From GCA-2726865 sp050053595 (GTDB taxonomy: Archaea; Thermoproteota; Bathyarchaeia; TCS64): DNA of 8,067 nt. Position 1 is the stretch's first letter, and every line of letters begins with the position of its first letter. The translations under genes and the position numbers were made by a program. The stretch is from positions 1 to 8,067 of the forward strand of contig JASFTK010000064.1 of NCBI GenBank assembly GCA_050053595.1, read 5' to 3'. Positions 1 through 6,026 of the stretch are shown here, piece by piece. The notes under the pieces were generated by a model. It made no database searches, was not told the DNA's origin, and worked only from the letters and a program-made list of their open reading frames with translations.

Positions 1-2
1 TC

Positions 3-173
3 TTCAGGCCCAACGGCCTGATACCTGAGAAGCTCCTCTACATACCCGGCATCAACTACCGAAGACTGGTGAGGGAGGAGGTCTCCGTCGACTGGAGGAC
101 CGCGCCCAAAGCCCGGAGCAGCGGCGGTGGAGGGCTTTTAAACATATTCGGGAAGAAGGAGGAGGGATCCTGA
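3..173 (+). CDS. C-terminal 56 residues of an unidentified protein (5' end outside window)
   Basis: An open frame enters from the left edge and stops at TGA 171-173. The visible part starts FRPNGLIPEKLLYIPGINYR, continues with a basic/acidic stretch (RRLVREEVSVDW), then a short Ser/Gly linker (SSGGGG), and ends in a hydrophobic-then-charged tail (LLNIFGKKEEGS). GC-rich third positions match the neighbouring genes. The TGA overlaps the ATG of the next gene as TGATG, which suggests translational coupling and a two-gene operon. I do not recognise the family from this fragment. The Gly-rich linker with a short amphipathic end looks like a flexible tail that could dock on a partner, which is inference. 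The gene runs convergently to the large - strand cluster. Confidence 0.7.
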   Translation, partial: FRPNGLIPEKLLYIPGINYRRLVREEVSVDWRTAPKARSSGGGGLLNIFGKKEEGS

Positions 174-298
174 TGAACTGGGACAGCATCTTCTTCTGGC
201 TCATGATCATAATCTGGATCATCATGCCAGCCTTCATCGTCTACGAGGAGATCAAAGAACGGAGAGCCCTCGCTGAGGCGCTGAAAGAAGAGCAATAA
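173..298 (+). CDS. Small single-pass membrane protein, 41 aa, hypothetical
   Basis: ATG at 173-175 overlaps the preceding stop as TGATG, and TAA is at 296-298. A strong Shine-Dalgarno run (GGAGGAGGG, about 160-168) sits a few bases upstream. Residues 1-5 are polar (MNWDS). Residues 6-24 form one hydrophobic segment rich in Phe, Trp, Ile and Met (FFWLMIIIWIIMPAFIVY), and residues 25-41 are a charged, helix-prone tail (EEIKERRALAEALKEEQ). This predicts a single membrane helix with a soluble charged end. It loosely recalls the membrane-anchor N-terminus of archaeal SDH-type Clp-fold serine proteinases, but no protease domain follows and the frame closes cleanly, so I do not assign that family. 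Coupling to the upstream gene suggests it is an accessory or anchor for that protein (inference). Confidence 0.7.
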   Translation: MNWDSIFFWLMIIIWIIMPAFIVYEEIKERRALAEALKEEQ

Positions 299-315
299 GA
301 CCGTCACCCCTTCAG

Positions 316-327
316 ATTTTTAAAAAA
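316..327. terminator. Bidirectional T-run terminator between convergent genes
   Basis: The sequence ATTTTTAAAAAA reads as T5 on the + strand, 18 nt after the stop of the small membrane protein gene. It reads as T6 on the - strand, downstream of nop10. Archaeal RNA polymerase can terminate at short U-runs without a hairpin, so this element could end both convergent transcripts. No flanking strong stem is visible. Confidence 0.5.
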
Positions 328-350
328 TAGCAGAGACAGCGACTATGAGG

Positions 351-356
351 AAAAAA
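351..356 (-). terminator. T6 run downstream of nop10
   Basis: On the - strand the sequence reads GCCCTTTTTTCC, a U6 run after a short GC patch, about 138 nt past the nop10 stop. It is a plausible first termination point for the priS-nop10 operon or for a small transcript starting near 413. There is no clear stem directly before it. Confidence 0.4.
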
Positions 357-493
357 GGGCAGAAGCCACTTGATCGTCACTGTGCAGCTGCTCACTGAGT
401 TGGCCTAGCCCTCGTCGATGAACGCTATAGACTAATTATAATAGACAAGAGTTGGAGTTTATCTACACCGTCCAGCTCAGGATACGATGGACC

Positions 494-679
494 TCAGGTT
501 TGAGGTTCCTGACCTTCCTCCGCCATCCTCCGCATCTTGAGCCTGTACTTCCGGTAGCGGTCATCCGGAGAGAACTTAGCCGGGTGGGGTATCTTCACCG
601 GACCCCCGCAGACCGGGCATGAGTCAACATCCAGGGTGTATCTACGACATTTCTCGCAGAACCTGAGTAGCCAGACCAA
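494..679 (-). CDS. nop10: Nop10, H/ACA sRNP protein (rRNA pseudouridylation), TTG start
   Basis: This 61-residue protein has the archaeal Nop10 architecture. A zinc ribbon near the N-terminus has CxxC pairs at C8/C11 and C21/C24 (FCEKC and CPVCGG). It is followed by the family's linker and C-terminal helix with the HPAKFSPDDRYRKYR motif around residues 32-46. Nop10 binds Cbf5 and L7Ae in the H/ACA ribonucleoprotein that guides pseudouridine formation in rRNA, and it stabilises the Cbf5 active site. The frame stays open further upstream, but the start is placed at TTG 679-677: GAGGT lies 7 nt before it, the length fits the family, and upstream starts would overlap aif2a. It is the last gene of the operon, 13 nt after aif2a. 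Confidence 0.93.
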   Translation of the reverse strand: MVWLLRFCEKCRRYTLDVDSCPVCGGPVKIPHPAKFSPDDRYRKYRLKMRRMAEEGQEPQT

Positions 680-692
680 GGGGGAGACCTCA

Positions 693-1484
693 CTATTCCC
701 TGATGAAAGACACCGTGCCATCGTGGTCCGACCAAGCCTCGGTGGTATACTCCACGATCTTGTCGAGGACCAACTCGGCCTCCTTGTAGTCATCTGCGGT
801 CAGATCGATCCTGTATTTAGGTGCCCCCAGGCTGTAGAGGCTCGCCTCAGAGTCGTTTTCAGCGGCCACCTTCTTGATATCGTTGAGGGCTTCCTTGATC
901 TCTTCAACCCCCCTTGAGGCCATGGAGGTTATCTCAAGTTCGCTGTGGATGGTGACCCTCTTCACGACGATCTTGTCCTTCGCAATCTCCTCGAGAATCT
1001 CCGCGACCTTCTTGGGTAAGCCTGCCTCGATCAAGGCTTCAGCGCCCCTCTTGGAGGAGGCTTCCAACCCCTCGTAGAGGCTGCCATAGTGGTCTGTGAG
1101 CTTCGATCCCTCTCTCTCGTACAGCTCTTCCACATCCAAGTCGAGCCTGGCTGCTGCCCCTGTGAACAGCGTCTCAGCTTTCCTGTGTTTCTTCCAGAGC
1201 TCAAGCTTCTTCCTGCGCTCGTCGTTGGTGACCCGTCTTAGAGAGAGGTCAATATGCCCTCTGGCTGGTTCCACCCGCATCACTTGGAGGACCAATTTTT
1301 GTCTCTCCCGGACGTGGTTCCGGATGTTCCTGACCCATCTGGAGGATATCTCGGATATATGGAGGAGCCCCTCCTTGCCGTCGTGCTCGTCGAGACTGAC
1401 ATAAGCGCCGTGACCCACGATCCGCCTCACGGTGGCTACGACTAGGTCACCTACCTCGGGCCACTCGGGTTTACCCATACTCAC
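693..1484 (-). CDS. eif2a: Translation initiation factor aIF2, alpha subunit
   Basis: The 263-residue length matches archaeal aIF2-alpha. Residues 11-85 form an S1/OB domain (VGDLVVATVRRIVGHGAYVS, later HISEISSRWV and IDLSLRRV). Residues 88-175 are the helical middle domain, opening with NDERRKKLELWKK. Residues 176-263 are the alpha/beta domain that contacts aIF2-gamma, with the signature LGAPKYRIDL at 219-228. With beta and gamma it delivers initiator Met-tRNA to the small ribosomal subunit. S47 aligns by eye with eukaryotic eIF2-alpha Ser51. The chosen start is GTG 1484, with GGTGA 6 nt upstream overlapping the rps27e stop. ATG 1478 is the alternative, two codons shorter. It lies 6 nt after rps27e and 13 nt before nop10. 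Confidence 0.96.
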   Translation of the reverse strand: MSMGKPEWPEVGDLVVATVRRIVGHGAYVSLDEHDGKEGLLHISEISSRWVRNIRNHVRERQKLVLQVMRVEPARGHIDLSLRRVTNDERRKKLELWKKHRKAETLFTGAAARLDLDVEELYEREGSKLTDHYGSLYEGLEASSKRGAEALIEAGLPKKVAEILEEIAKDKIVVKRVTIHSELEITSMASRGVEEIKEALNDIKKVAAENDSEASLYSLGAPKYRIDLTADDYKEAELVLDKIVEYTTEAWSDHDGTVSFIRE

Positions 1485-1490
1485 TCTTTA

Positions 1491-1691
1491 TCACCCTAGA
1501 ACCGATACGACGAGCCCAATGATCCTCGCTTTCCCCCCTGTGGGCTCCGCCAAGGTCTCGCCACAGGTCCTGCAGTCTATCTTATGGGAGGTGTGGCTGA
1601 AGACAATCTGCTCACTCTCGCAAGTCCTGCACCGCACCCTGAGGAAGCGGGAGGAGGGGCGGGGTATGAGCCGATCCCACTCAACGGTCAT
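1491..1691 (-). CDS. rps27e: Ribosomal protein S27e (eS27), zinc ribbon
   Basis: This 66-residue protein has two CxxC knuckles at C21/C24 (VRCRTCESEQIVFSH) and C40/C43 (IDCRTCGETLAEPTGGKA). The family ending GGKARIIG..V is present near the C-terminus. It is a small-subunit ribosomal protein that folds as a C4 zinc ribbon on 16S rRNA. The ATG at 1691-1689 overlaps the rpl44e stop as TGATG, with GGAGGTG 5 nt upstream. The open frame reaches back to about 1748, but that extension lies inside rpl44e and lacks family similarity. The rpl44e-rps27e pairing is typical of Archaea. Confidence 0.95.
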   Translation of the reverse strand: MTVEWDRLIPRPSSRFLRVRCRTCESEQIVFSHTSHKIDCRTCGETLAEPTGGKARIIGLVVSVLG

Positions 1692-1966
1692 CAGACCACC
1701 TCCGCCTTCTTGAGCCTGATACCCTCCCTCTGGAGGATATAACCGCACTCATCACACTCTAACTTGAGGGTCTGCTTGCGGGAGACCTTAGCCTGGTTGT
1801 GCTGTAGAGGGAATTTCTGTCCCCCATAGCCTTTCTTCCTGACCGCCTGCCTCCTCTCCCCGAGCTTCGCCCCCATCCTCTTCCCAACCTTGTAGAGGGA
1901 GACACTGTGCTCAGTGTGGGTCTTACACCGGGGGCAGTACGTCCTCATGGACCGGGGGAACTTCAT
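1691..1966 (-). CDS. rpl44e: Ribosomal protein L44e (eL42), zinc-binding
   Basis: The 91 residues match the family length. CxxC pairs at C11/C14 (RTYCPRCKTHTEH) and C71/C74 (LKLECDECG) form the zinc site. Between them is the conserved basic loop with KGYGGQKFPLQHNQAK at 45-60; the family's GYGGQ..P sequence lies near the tRNA E-site of the large subunit. The ATG at 1966 overlaps the gins15 stop as ATGA. A GGTGGAG stretch lies about 10 nt upstream. It is third in the priS operon, between a replication gene and another ribosomal protein gene. Confidence 0.96.
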   Translation of the reverse strand: MKFPRSMRTYCPRCKTHTEHSVSLYKVGKRMGAKLGERRQAVRKKGYGGQKFPLQHNQAKVSRKQTLKLECDECGYILQREGIRLKKAEVV

Positions 1967-2526
1967 TCTTGAATCTCCACCTCTTTTGCGATACCCCGCC
2001 TTATTAGGTTTTCAGCGTTCTCGACGGGCAGGGAGACGACATCCTCAGGCTTGAAGGGGCCGTAGGTCTTCATGTCGATACCCATGATCGCCGGCACCGC
2101 CTGGAGGAACCGGACCACCTTGAGACCCGTCCTCTGCGGGGGCTTCGCGTCTACCTGAGGCTCACGCCCCATTAATATATCTTTCAATCTCGAGTCGTAC
2201 CGGGAGAAAAGGCTCCTCAGGTCGTTCAGGAAGTGCCTCTCGATCTGGGTGAGGGAGGAGCCAGCGATGGCGACCCTGTCAAGCTCAGCTTCAACGATCT
2301 TCCTGAGCCTCATCCCTGAGAGCTCCCGGAGCAGCCTCTCAGCGTTCTCCTTCTCCTTGACGGTGATGCGGCCCTTCAGAGAGTTCTTGTCGATCATCCG
2401 GGTCTCCCCCCTCAGATCCGAGAGGTATCCCGTCATCTCGCCGAAAAACCCGTCGGGGATAGGCTGGAGGTCATCAAAGCGCCTCTCTTTCCTCCAAGCC
2501 TCCAGTAGTATCTTGTAGTCCGTCAT
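1963..2526 (-). CDS. gins15: GINS complex subunit, Gins15/Gins51 type
   Basis: A 187-residue protein starting MTDYKILLEAW. Residues 1-120 are largely helical and charged, like the GINS A domain. After a Pro/Lys-rich linker (about 125-133), residues 136-184 form a small beta B domain with the hallmark YGPFKPEDVVSLPVENAENL and RRGIAKEVE. This A-then-B order is that of the Sld5/Psf1-type (Gins51) subunit. GINS bridges MCM and the GAN/Cdc45 nuclease in the archaeal CMG helicase and also contacts primase. In Sulfolobus the gins15 gene lies beside priS, as here. The ATG at 2526 overlaps the priS stop (ATGA). An in-frame ATG at 2553 would add nine residues lying inside priS and is less likely. Confidence 0.92.
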   Translation of the reverse strand: MTDYKILLEAWRKERRFDDLQPIPDGFFGEMTGYLSDLRGETRMIDKNSLKGRITVKEKENAERLLRELSGMRLRKIVEAELDRVAIAGSSLTQIERHFLNDLRSLFSRYDSRLKDILMGREPQVDAKPPQRTGLKVVRFLQAVPAIMGIDMKTYGPFKPEDVVSLPVENAENLIRRGIAKEVEIQE

Positions 2527-3761
2527 TCCACTACCCTCGCCGCCTTCCTGCATAGGAGGAACATCGCTACAGCCAGAGGGAGCTCACGGGTCTCATCCTC
2601 ATAGGGGCCATAATTCTCCCCCTCGATGACTATCTCAGGTGCTCTCCTGATATAGAGCTTCTCGGTGCCCTCTCTGAAGGCGATAGCCTCCTTCAGGGGA
2701 TTATAATCTGCCAGGTCGTCTATGGTGACATCCTGGGAGAGCCAACCCGTCTTACCGTGAAGGGTGTTGGGGAGCCTGATGAGTCTCCTCAAGTCGGTTG
2801 TGACCACGGTATCGATCTCCGATGCTTGCTCCTTAACCGCCACCCCCAGGAGCTTGTCCATCGACTTCTTGTCGATGTACCTGACGGTCCTGCTCGGGTG
2901 GTTGCTCATCAATGAATCCAATATCTCTTCCCTTTTCTCGATGAGGTTTCTAGAAGCCGTCCTCCCAAGGCTCAGTGCCTCCACCTGTTTGGGTGAGGCA
3001 TCTGCGATGAAGTCGTAGAGAGCCCTGATAGATCGCCCCCGCCACCCGCCTTGCTCAAGCATCGGGCCACCCCCCACCTGCCTGGAGGTGAAGCTCTGGT
3101 GATCCGCTTTTATCCCTATACCAAGGATGTAGTCGACCACCTCCCTCCTGGCCAACTGGTCCAGCCCCTTCGCTGCAGGCGACCGTACATGGACGTGGTA
3201 CCCCCTGTTCCCCGAGAAGTTGACGGAGATCTCCGTGGAGGGCTGGAACCCAAAGTCCTCAATAAGTATGTCCAAGAGCTTCTGCACCTCATACTTGGCA
3301 GCCCCTAAACAGTCCTCACACAGCCAAGTCTCCTCGACATAGGAGGCTTTCTGGCACTCAGGACACCTATCTGGGGGATGACCGGTCCCCTGCTTACCGC
3401 AGGTGGTGCAGACCCATCTGTCGTGGATCTTCTGACATGGGAGGTCAAAATGGTCTGCATCGATGTCGAAGACCAAGTCGGCCCCCAGCCACCCCTTCTC
3501 AGCCATCGGGGCTCTGGGATCCTCATAATATGCTGCGGAAAAGTATGTATGGGCGGGGGCGTAGTTCCTAATATACGATCTGAGTTTTGAGGTGTCCTCG
3601 AAGCCGATATGTCGGAACATTGTCCTCCCACCGAAGGAGAGGAACCCGAACTCCCTCTGAACGATATCGGACGGGGCCTCGATGTGCTGAGCTCCAATAG
3701 CGTAGAACTCCTTGAACTGCCCCGAGACATACTCCTCGCTTCCCCACGTTTCTCCGGACAT
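2523..3761 (-). CDS. priS: DNA primase small (catalytic) subunit PriS
   Basis: This 412-residue archaeo-eukaryotic primase makes primers de novo as a dimer with PriL. The catalytic acidic pair is in LVFDIDADHFD (D99, D101). The nucleotide-binding SGNRGYHVHV lies at 183-192, and EIDTVVTTDLRRLIRLPN with LHGKTG is at 316-338, D317 being the likely third metal ligand. Residues 109-151 form a Cys/His insert: C109, H113, C118, C121, C133, C136, C148 and C151, enough for two zinc sites. The N-terminal REFGFLSF and FRHIGF segments are typical. The ATG at 3761 lacks a clear Shine-Dalgarno, and a TATA box about 30-37 nt upstream suggests a nearly leaderless mRNA. It is first in the operon with gins15. 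At 412 residues it is at the long end for the family, explained by the insert. Confidence 0.97.
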   Translation of the reverse strand: MSGETWGSEEYVSGQFKEFYAIGAQHIEAPSDIVQREFGFLSFGGRTMFRHIGFEDTSKLRSYIRNYAPAHTYFSAAYYEDPRAPMAEKGWLGADLVFDIDADHFDLPCQKIHDRWVCTTCGKQGTGHPPDRCPECQKASYVEETWLCEDCLGAAKYEVQKLLDILIEDFGFQPSTEISVNFSGNRGYHVHVRSPAAKGLDQLARREVVDYILGIGIKADHQSFTSRQVGGGPMLEQGGWRGRSIRALYDFIADASPKQVEALSLGRTASRNLIEKREEILDSLMSNHPSRTVRYIDKKSMDKLLGVAVKEQASEIDTVVTTDLRRLIRLPNTLHGKTGWLSQDVTIDDLADYNPLKEAIAFREGTEKLYIRRAPEIVIEGENYGPYEDETRELPLAVAMFLLCRKAARVVE

Positions 3762-3790
3762 CGGTTCCCAATGAATAGGCTTTGTGTCCC

Positions 3791-3798
3791 CTTAAAAA
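3791..3798 (-). promoter_or_regulatory. TATA-like box of the priS operon
   Basis: The - strand reads GGTTTTTAAGG here, a good archaeal TATA-like element. Transcription would start about 25 nt downstream, near 3769, leaving only about 8 nt before the priS ATG at 3761. This agrees with the absence of a Shine-Dalgarno there. Confidence 0.5.
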
Positions 3799-3816
3799 CC
3801 AGTTTCCCGGAGGCTG

Positions 3817-3963
3817 TCACCGGCTGCGGACCTTGAGATTATTGTGAGGGCAACCGTCGCAGAACTCGGGGTTATATCTCACAATGTTGTTGTATTTACG
3901 GCAGAAATGGAGCCCCGCCTTGATCATCAAATCGGCTTTCTCTTCATGCTCCGAGTCATTCAT
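3817..3963 (-). CDS. Small Cys/His ORF between priL and priS, 48 aa, hypothetical
   Basis: ATG 3963-3961 to TGA 3819-3817 encodes 48 residues. The N-terminal half is acidic, then helical and basic (MNDSEHEEKADLMIKAGLHF). The C-terminal half holds C21, then C35, C38 and H40 in the segment NPEFCDGCPHNN, and ends in a basic tail (LKVRSR). The three Cys plus His spacing could bind one zinc, although this is not a family I recognise. A second in-frame Met is at residue 13. The Shine-Dalgarno is weak (AGGGG, about 9 nt upstream). A TATA-like box at 3998-4011 is well placed. GC3 resembles the neighbouring genes. The position, 50 nt after priL and 55 nt before priS, suggests a replication-linked role (inference). 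It could still be a chance frame. Confidence 0.5.
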   Translation of the reverse strand: MNDSEHEEKADLMIKAGLHFCRKYNNIVRYNPEFCDGCPHNNLKVRSR

Positions 3964-3997
3964 TGGTGGAACCCCTGACTCAGCCCCTATTCTCTAT

Positions 3998-4011
3998 CCT
4001 CATATATGAGG
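3998..4011 (-). promoter_or_regulatory. Palindromic TATA-like element after priL
   Basis: The sequence CCTCATATATGAGG is a perfect 14-bp palindrome just past the priL stop. Its ATATAT core is a TATA box about 41 nt ahead of the small ORF ATG (3963), so initiation would fall near 3978. The symmetry could also mark a regulator-binding site over the promoter. Confidence 0.4.
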
Positions 4012-4013
4012 GT

Positions 4014-5075
4014 TCACTCCGAAGCACCCTCTTCCCCCTGTTGTTCCCTCTGAAGGTCTCTCACCTTTGCCCGGTAGTAGCTGAGGGGGTGTCTGATATG
4101 CTCGCAGAGCCTGTCGGGGTTGTGGCAGACACCATGGGTCTTGAGGGTGGAGCAGTTAGGGGGTGTGTACTTGGTCCTGCCGCCCCTGAGCCCGGCGATG
4201 TGTTCTATCTGATAACGGGTGAACTGTTCGTCGAAGTCAGTGACGGAGACGAAGAGCTTGACAATCTCATCGACGTCCATGCCGGCGTTGATGAGGAAGG
4301 AGGTCAGGGCGAAACGCTCCATATGACTTTCCCTTCTCCCCGCCACCAGCCCCTCGAATGCTCGCTTAATGCAGGGTGGAAGGGCTTCCATGATGAGCTC
4401 CGAGGGCAGTTCCCTCCCAGTCAGCCTAGATCTGTTCTCATCAAGCAGCTTCTCAAGTTTGTTGACTCTCTCCTGGAGGGCTTCCGGGAGTCTCAGTCGG
4501 CGATCTGTGGAGAAGAGGCCCCTGATCCTCTCCTGTATCTCTTCCTGTAGGAGGCGGGTCACCTCTCTCTTGGTGAGCAGGACGTAGCCGTCCCGCATCA
4601 GCTTGTTCACGATCTTCCACTCAGGCTCCCTGAAGCTCGCGGCGTTCCTGAGGTAGTCCTCGAAGAACAGTTCGAACCGGTGGAGGCGCCCGTCCAGGTT
4701 CTCCTCGACGAGTCTGAGGTCCCAATCGAACTCAAGGCGGGCTATCTTTGCTAGACGTTCCTCTCGCTCCTCCAGCAGCAGCTTCTGAGCCCTCACCGCC
4801 TCAGCAAGAGAATACCTCCGGAAGAGGAATTCCTCACCCACCGCCGCGACGATCATATTACCTACGGGGAACGACACCAACTCCGTGAGGGTGTCCCCCA
4901 GTCCAGCGGTGGACTCCCCGTTGAGAATGGCTTGGGAGATCCTCATTTCAGCCTTCTCTAGCACCTTGGCGTACACAGGATCCACCAGATCATCCAGAGT
5001 GATGCCTAAGGTATCTACAAGGGCGACGGCGTCGTTTAGGAAGGGGTATTTAGCAGCCTCCCTCTCGGTGATCAT
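4014..5075 (-). CDS. priL: DNA primase large subunit PriL (4Fe-4S)
   Basis: The protein begins MITEREAAKYPFL, matching the AKYPFL start of archaeal PriL, and is 353 residues from this ATG. The N-terminal two thirds are helical and charged. The C-terminal domain carries the four conserved cysteines of the 4Fe-4S cluster: one in ALPPCIKRAF, one in YTPPNCSTLK and two in GVCHNPDRLC (residues 235, 308, 317 and 324). These are followed by HIRHPLSYYR, the usual family ending. PriL regulates PriS, helps bind the initiating nucleotide and limits primer length. An in-frame TTG at 5090 would add five residues, but ATG 5075 fits the family better. A TATA-like box lies about 35-43 nt upstream. It shares its direction with pcn upstream and priS downstream but is separated from each by spacers. 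Confidence 0.96.
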   Translation of the reverse strand: MITEREAAKYPFLNDAVALVDTLGITLDDLVDPVYAKVLEKAEMRISQAILNGESTAGLGDTLTELVSFPVGNMIVAAVGEEFLFRRYSLAEAVRAQKLLLEEREERLAKIARLEFDWDLRLVEENLDGRLHRFELFFEDYLRNAASFREPEWKIVNKLMRDGYVLLTKREVTRLLQEEIQERIRGLFSTDRRLRLPEALQERVNKLEKLLDENRSRLTGRELPSELIMEALPPCIKRAFEGLVAGRRESHMERFALTSFLINAGMDVDEIVKLFVSVTDFDEQFTRYQIEHIAGLRGGRTKYTPPNCSTLKTHGVCHNPDRLCEHIRHPLSYYRAKVRDLQREQQGEEGASE

Positions 5076-5109
5076 CCTGGAGCCACTCAAAACCTATGGA
5101 AGCACGGCC

Positions 5110-5118
5110 GATATTATC
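5110..5118 (-). promoter_or_regulatory. TATA-like box of priL
   Basis: The - strand reads GAAAAGGATAATATCGG: a purine-rich BRE-like stretch, then GATAATATC. Initiation would fall near 5089, some 14 nt before ATG 5075. A second AT-rich element, CTATATC (5131-5137), is an alternative. Confidence 0.4.
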
Positions 5119-5222
5119 CTTTTCTTGAGGGATATAGTGAGGCCGTCTTAAGCTAGGAATGCATACATGAGAGGACTTGGCGACTGGCTCCAAGGCGATC
5201 TGAAAGGTAGAAGGGGTGTGGG

Positions 5223-5975
5223 TTAGACGCCGATGCAGGGCGCCAAGTAGTAAATGAGGCGTCCTTGTGGGAGCTCGAAGTCCATCTTGATAGGCATATC
5301 TGTGGAGAGTTCCAGGGCGGCGACCTCGCTGGAGGCGGATACAGCTCTGACGATGTCCTGGAGATAGCTCAGGGTGAAGGTGGCGCTGGACTCTTCCTCG
5401 GCTTTGAGCTCCAACAACTCGTCGGAGCCCTTCTCCCAGTCACTCAGGGAGCTCCCCATATCCCCCTTGGCGCTGATCTTGAAACTCTCGGCGTCGACCT
5501 CAACCTTGACGTGCTCGCTCACAAGGGAAGCATCCCTTATCGCCCTCCTGAGGCTCTGGGTGAGTATACGGGAGGAGGATTTGAAGAAGATCTTGGGCTG
5601 GGGCACCTCCTCGTCTAAAGGCTCAAGGACGGGCATGACGAACCTACGGGTGTGCCCACCCCTCTTGCAGAGGATTGTGAGCTTGGTGTTGTCCTCATCC
5701 AGGTTGATGGTGACATTCTCATCCCGATTCACCCGGTCCAAGAACTTGAGGAACTCCCCGATGTTCAGTGTGAGCCTCGACTCCCCCTCACACTTGTAGA
5801 CATCGAAGAACTCGTTGGGCAGCTCGAAGTCCACCATCGCGACGTGGCTGGGATCCATGGCTAGGAGTTTGACCTGGGCTTCATCCATGTTGAAGGTGCC
5901 TTCGTCGACTATGACGGACAGGGCCTTGATCAGGTTGCGGAATGCGTCTATGCGGGATAACTCTATTTCAAACAA
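5223..5975 (-). CDS. pcn: DNA sliding clamp PCNA
   Basis: The 250-residue length is canonical for PCNA. From the chosen start the protein reads MFEIELSRIDAFRN, the normal clamp N-terminus. The hallmark LAMDPSHVAMVDFELP lies at about 38-53, the interdomain connector MPVLEPLDEEVPQP at about 114-127, and the C-terminus ends YYLAPCIGV. The trimeric ring tethers polymerase, ligase, FEN1 and other PIP-box proteins to DNA. The start is TTG 5975, since MFE is the conserved beginning; an in-frame GTG at 5984 would add three residues, and neither has a strong Shine-Dalgarno. The family motif LAPRI is LAPCI here, a change next to the partner-binding pocket. It lies between tfs and priL, with a TATA-like box 52-59 nt upstream. 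Confidence 0.97.
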   Translation of the reverse strand: MFEIELSRIDAFRNLIKALSVIVDEGTFNMDEAQVKLLAMDPSHVAMVDFELPNEFFDVYKCEGESRLTLNIGEFLKFLDRVNRDENVTINLDEDNTKLTILCKRGGHTRRFVMPVLEPLDEEVPQPKIFFKSSSRILTQSLRRAIRDASLVSEHVKVEVDAESFKISAKGDMGSSLSDWEKGSDELLELKAEEESSATFTLSYLQDIVRAVSASSEVAALELSTDMPIKMDFELPQGRLIYYLAPCIGV

Positions 5976-6026
5976 ATGATACACTCTCGTGACATTGATT
6001 ACGCTGTTACCTTACTGATGGGATGG

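Larger units (their letters stand above)
299..493. other. Convergent intergenic spacer
   Basis: This 195-nt spacer separates the + strand pair from nop10. It holds T-runs usable as terminators on both strands (316-327) and a second - strand T-run (351-356). It also has an AT-rich TATA-like stretch (432-443) not explained by any flanking gene. I see no tRNA, no convincing C/D box pair and no ORF longer than about 17 codons. Confidence 0.6.

Noticed and set aside
138..164. PIP-box-like LLNIFGKK in the partial left gene
   Set aside because: It lacks the leading Gln and the second aromatic residue of a PIP box. Proximity to pcn is not evidence, and the gene is on the other strand.
405..425. Possible C box (CGATGA) of a C/D guide RNA
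   Set aside because: No matching D box (CTGA) at a suitable distance and no terminal stem.
3305..3820. 171-codon - strand frame overlapping priS
   Set aside because: It is a different frame of the priS N-terminal half with low-complexity Ser/Arg content. priS itself has catalytic motifs throughout this stretch.
3963..4550. 195-codon open frame on the + strand
   Set aside because: It lies opposite the C-terminal half of priL, whose four iron-sulfur cysteines are conserved. It is a shadow frame from GC-rich codon use.
5176..5194. CTTGG...CCAAG inverted repeat after pcn as a terminator
   Set aside because: Only a 5-bp stem with a 9-nt loop and no T-run following on the - strand.
5374..5799. 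141-codon + strand frame opposite pcn
   Set aside because: Ser/Leu-rich with no motif, and entirely antisense to a well-supported PCNA gene.
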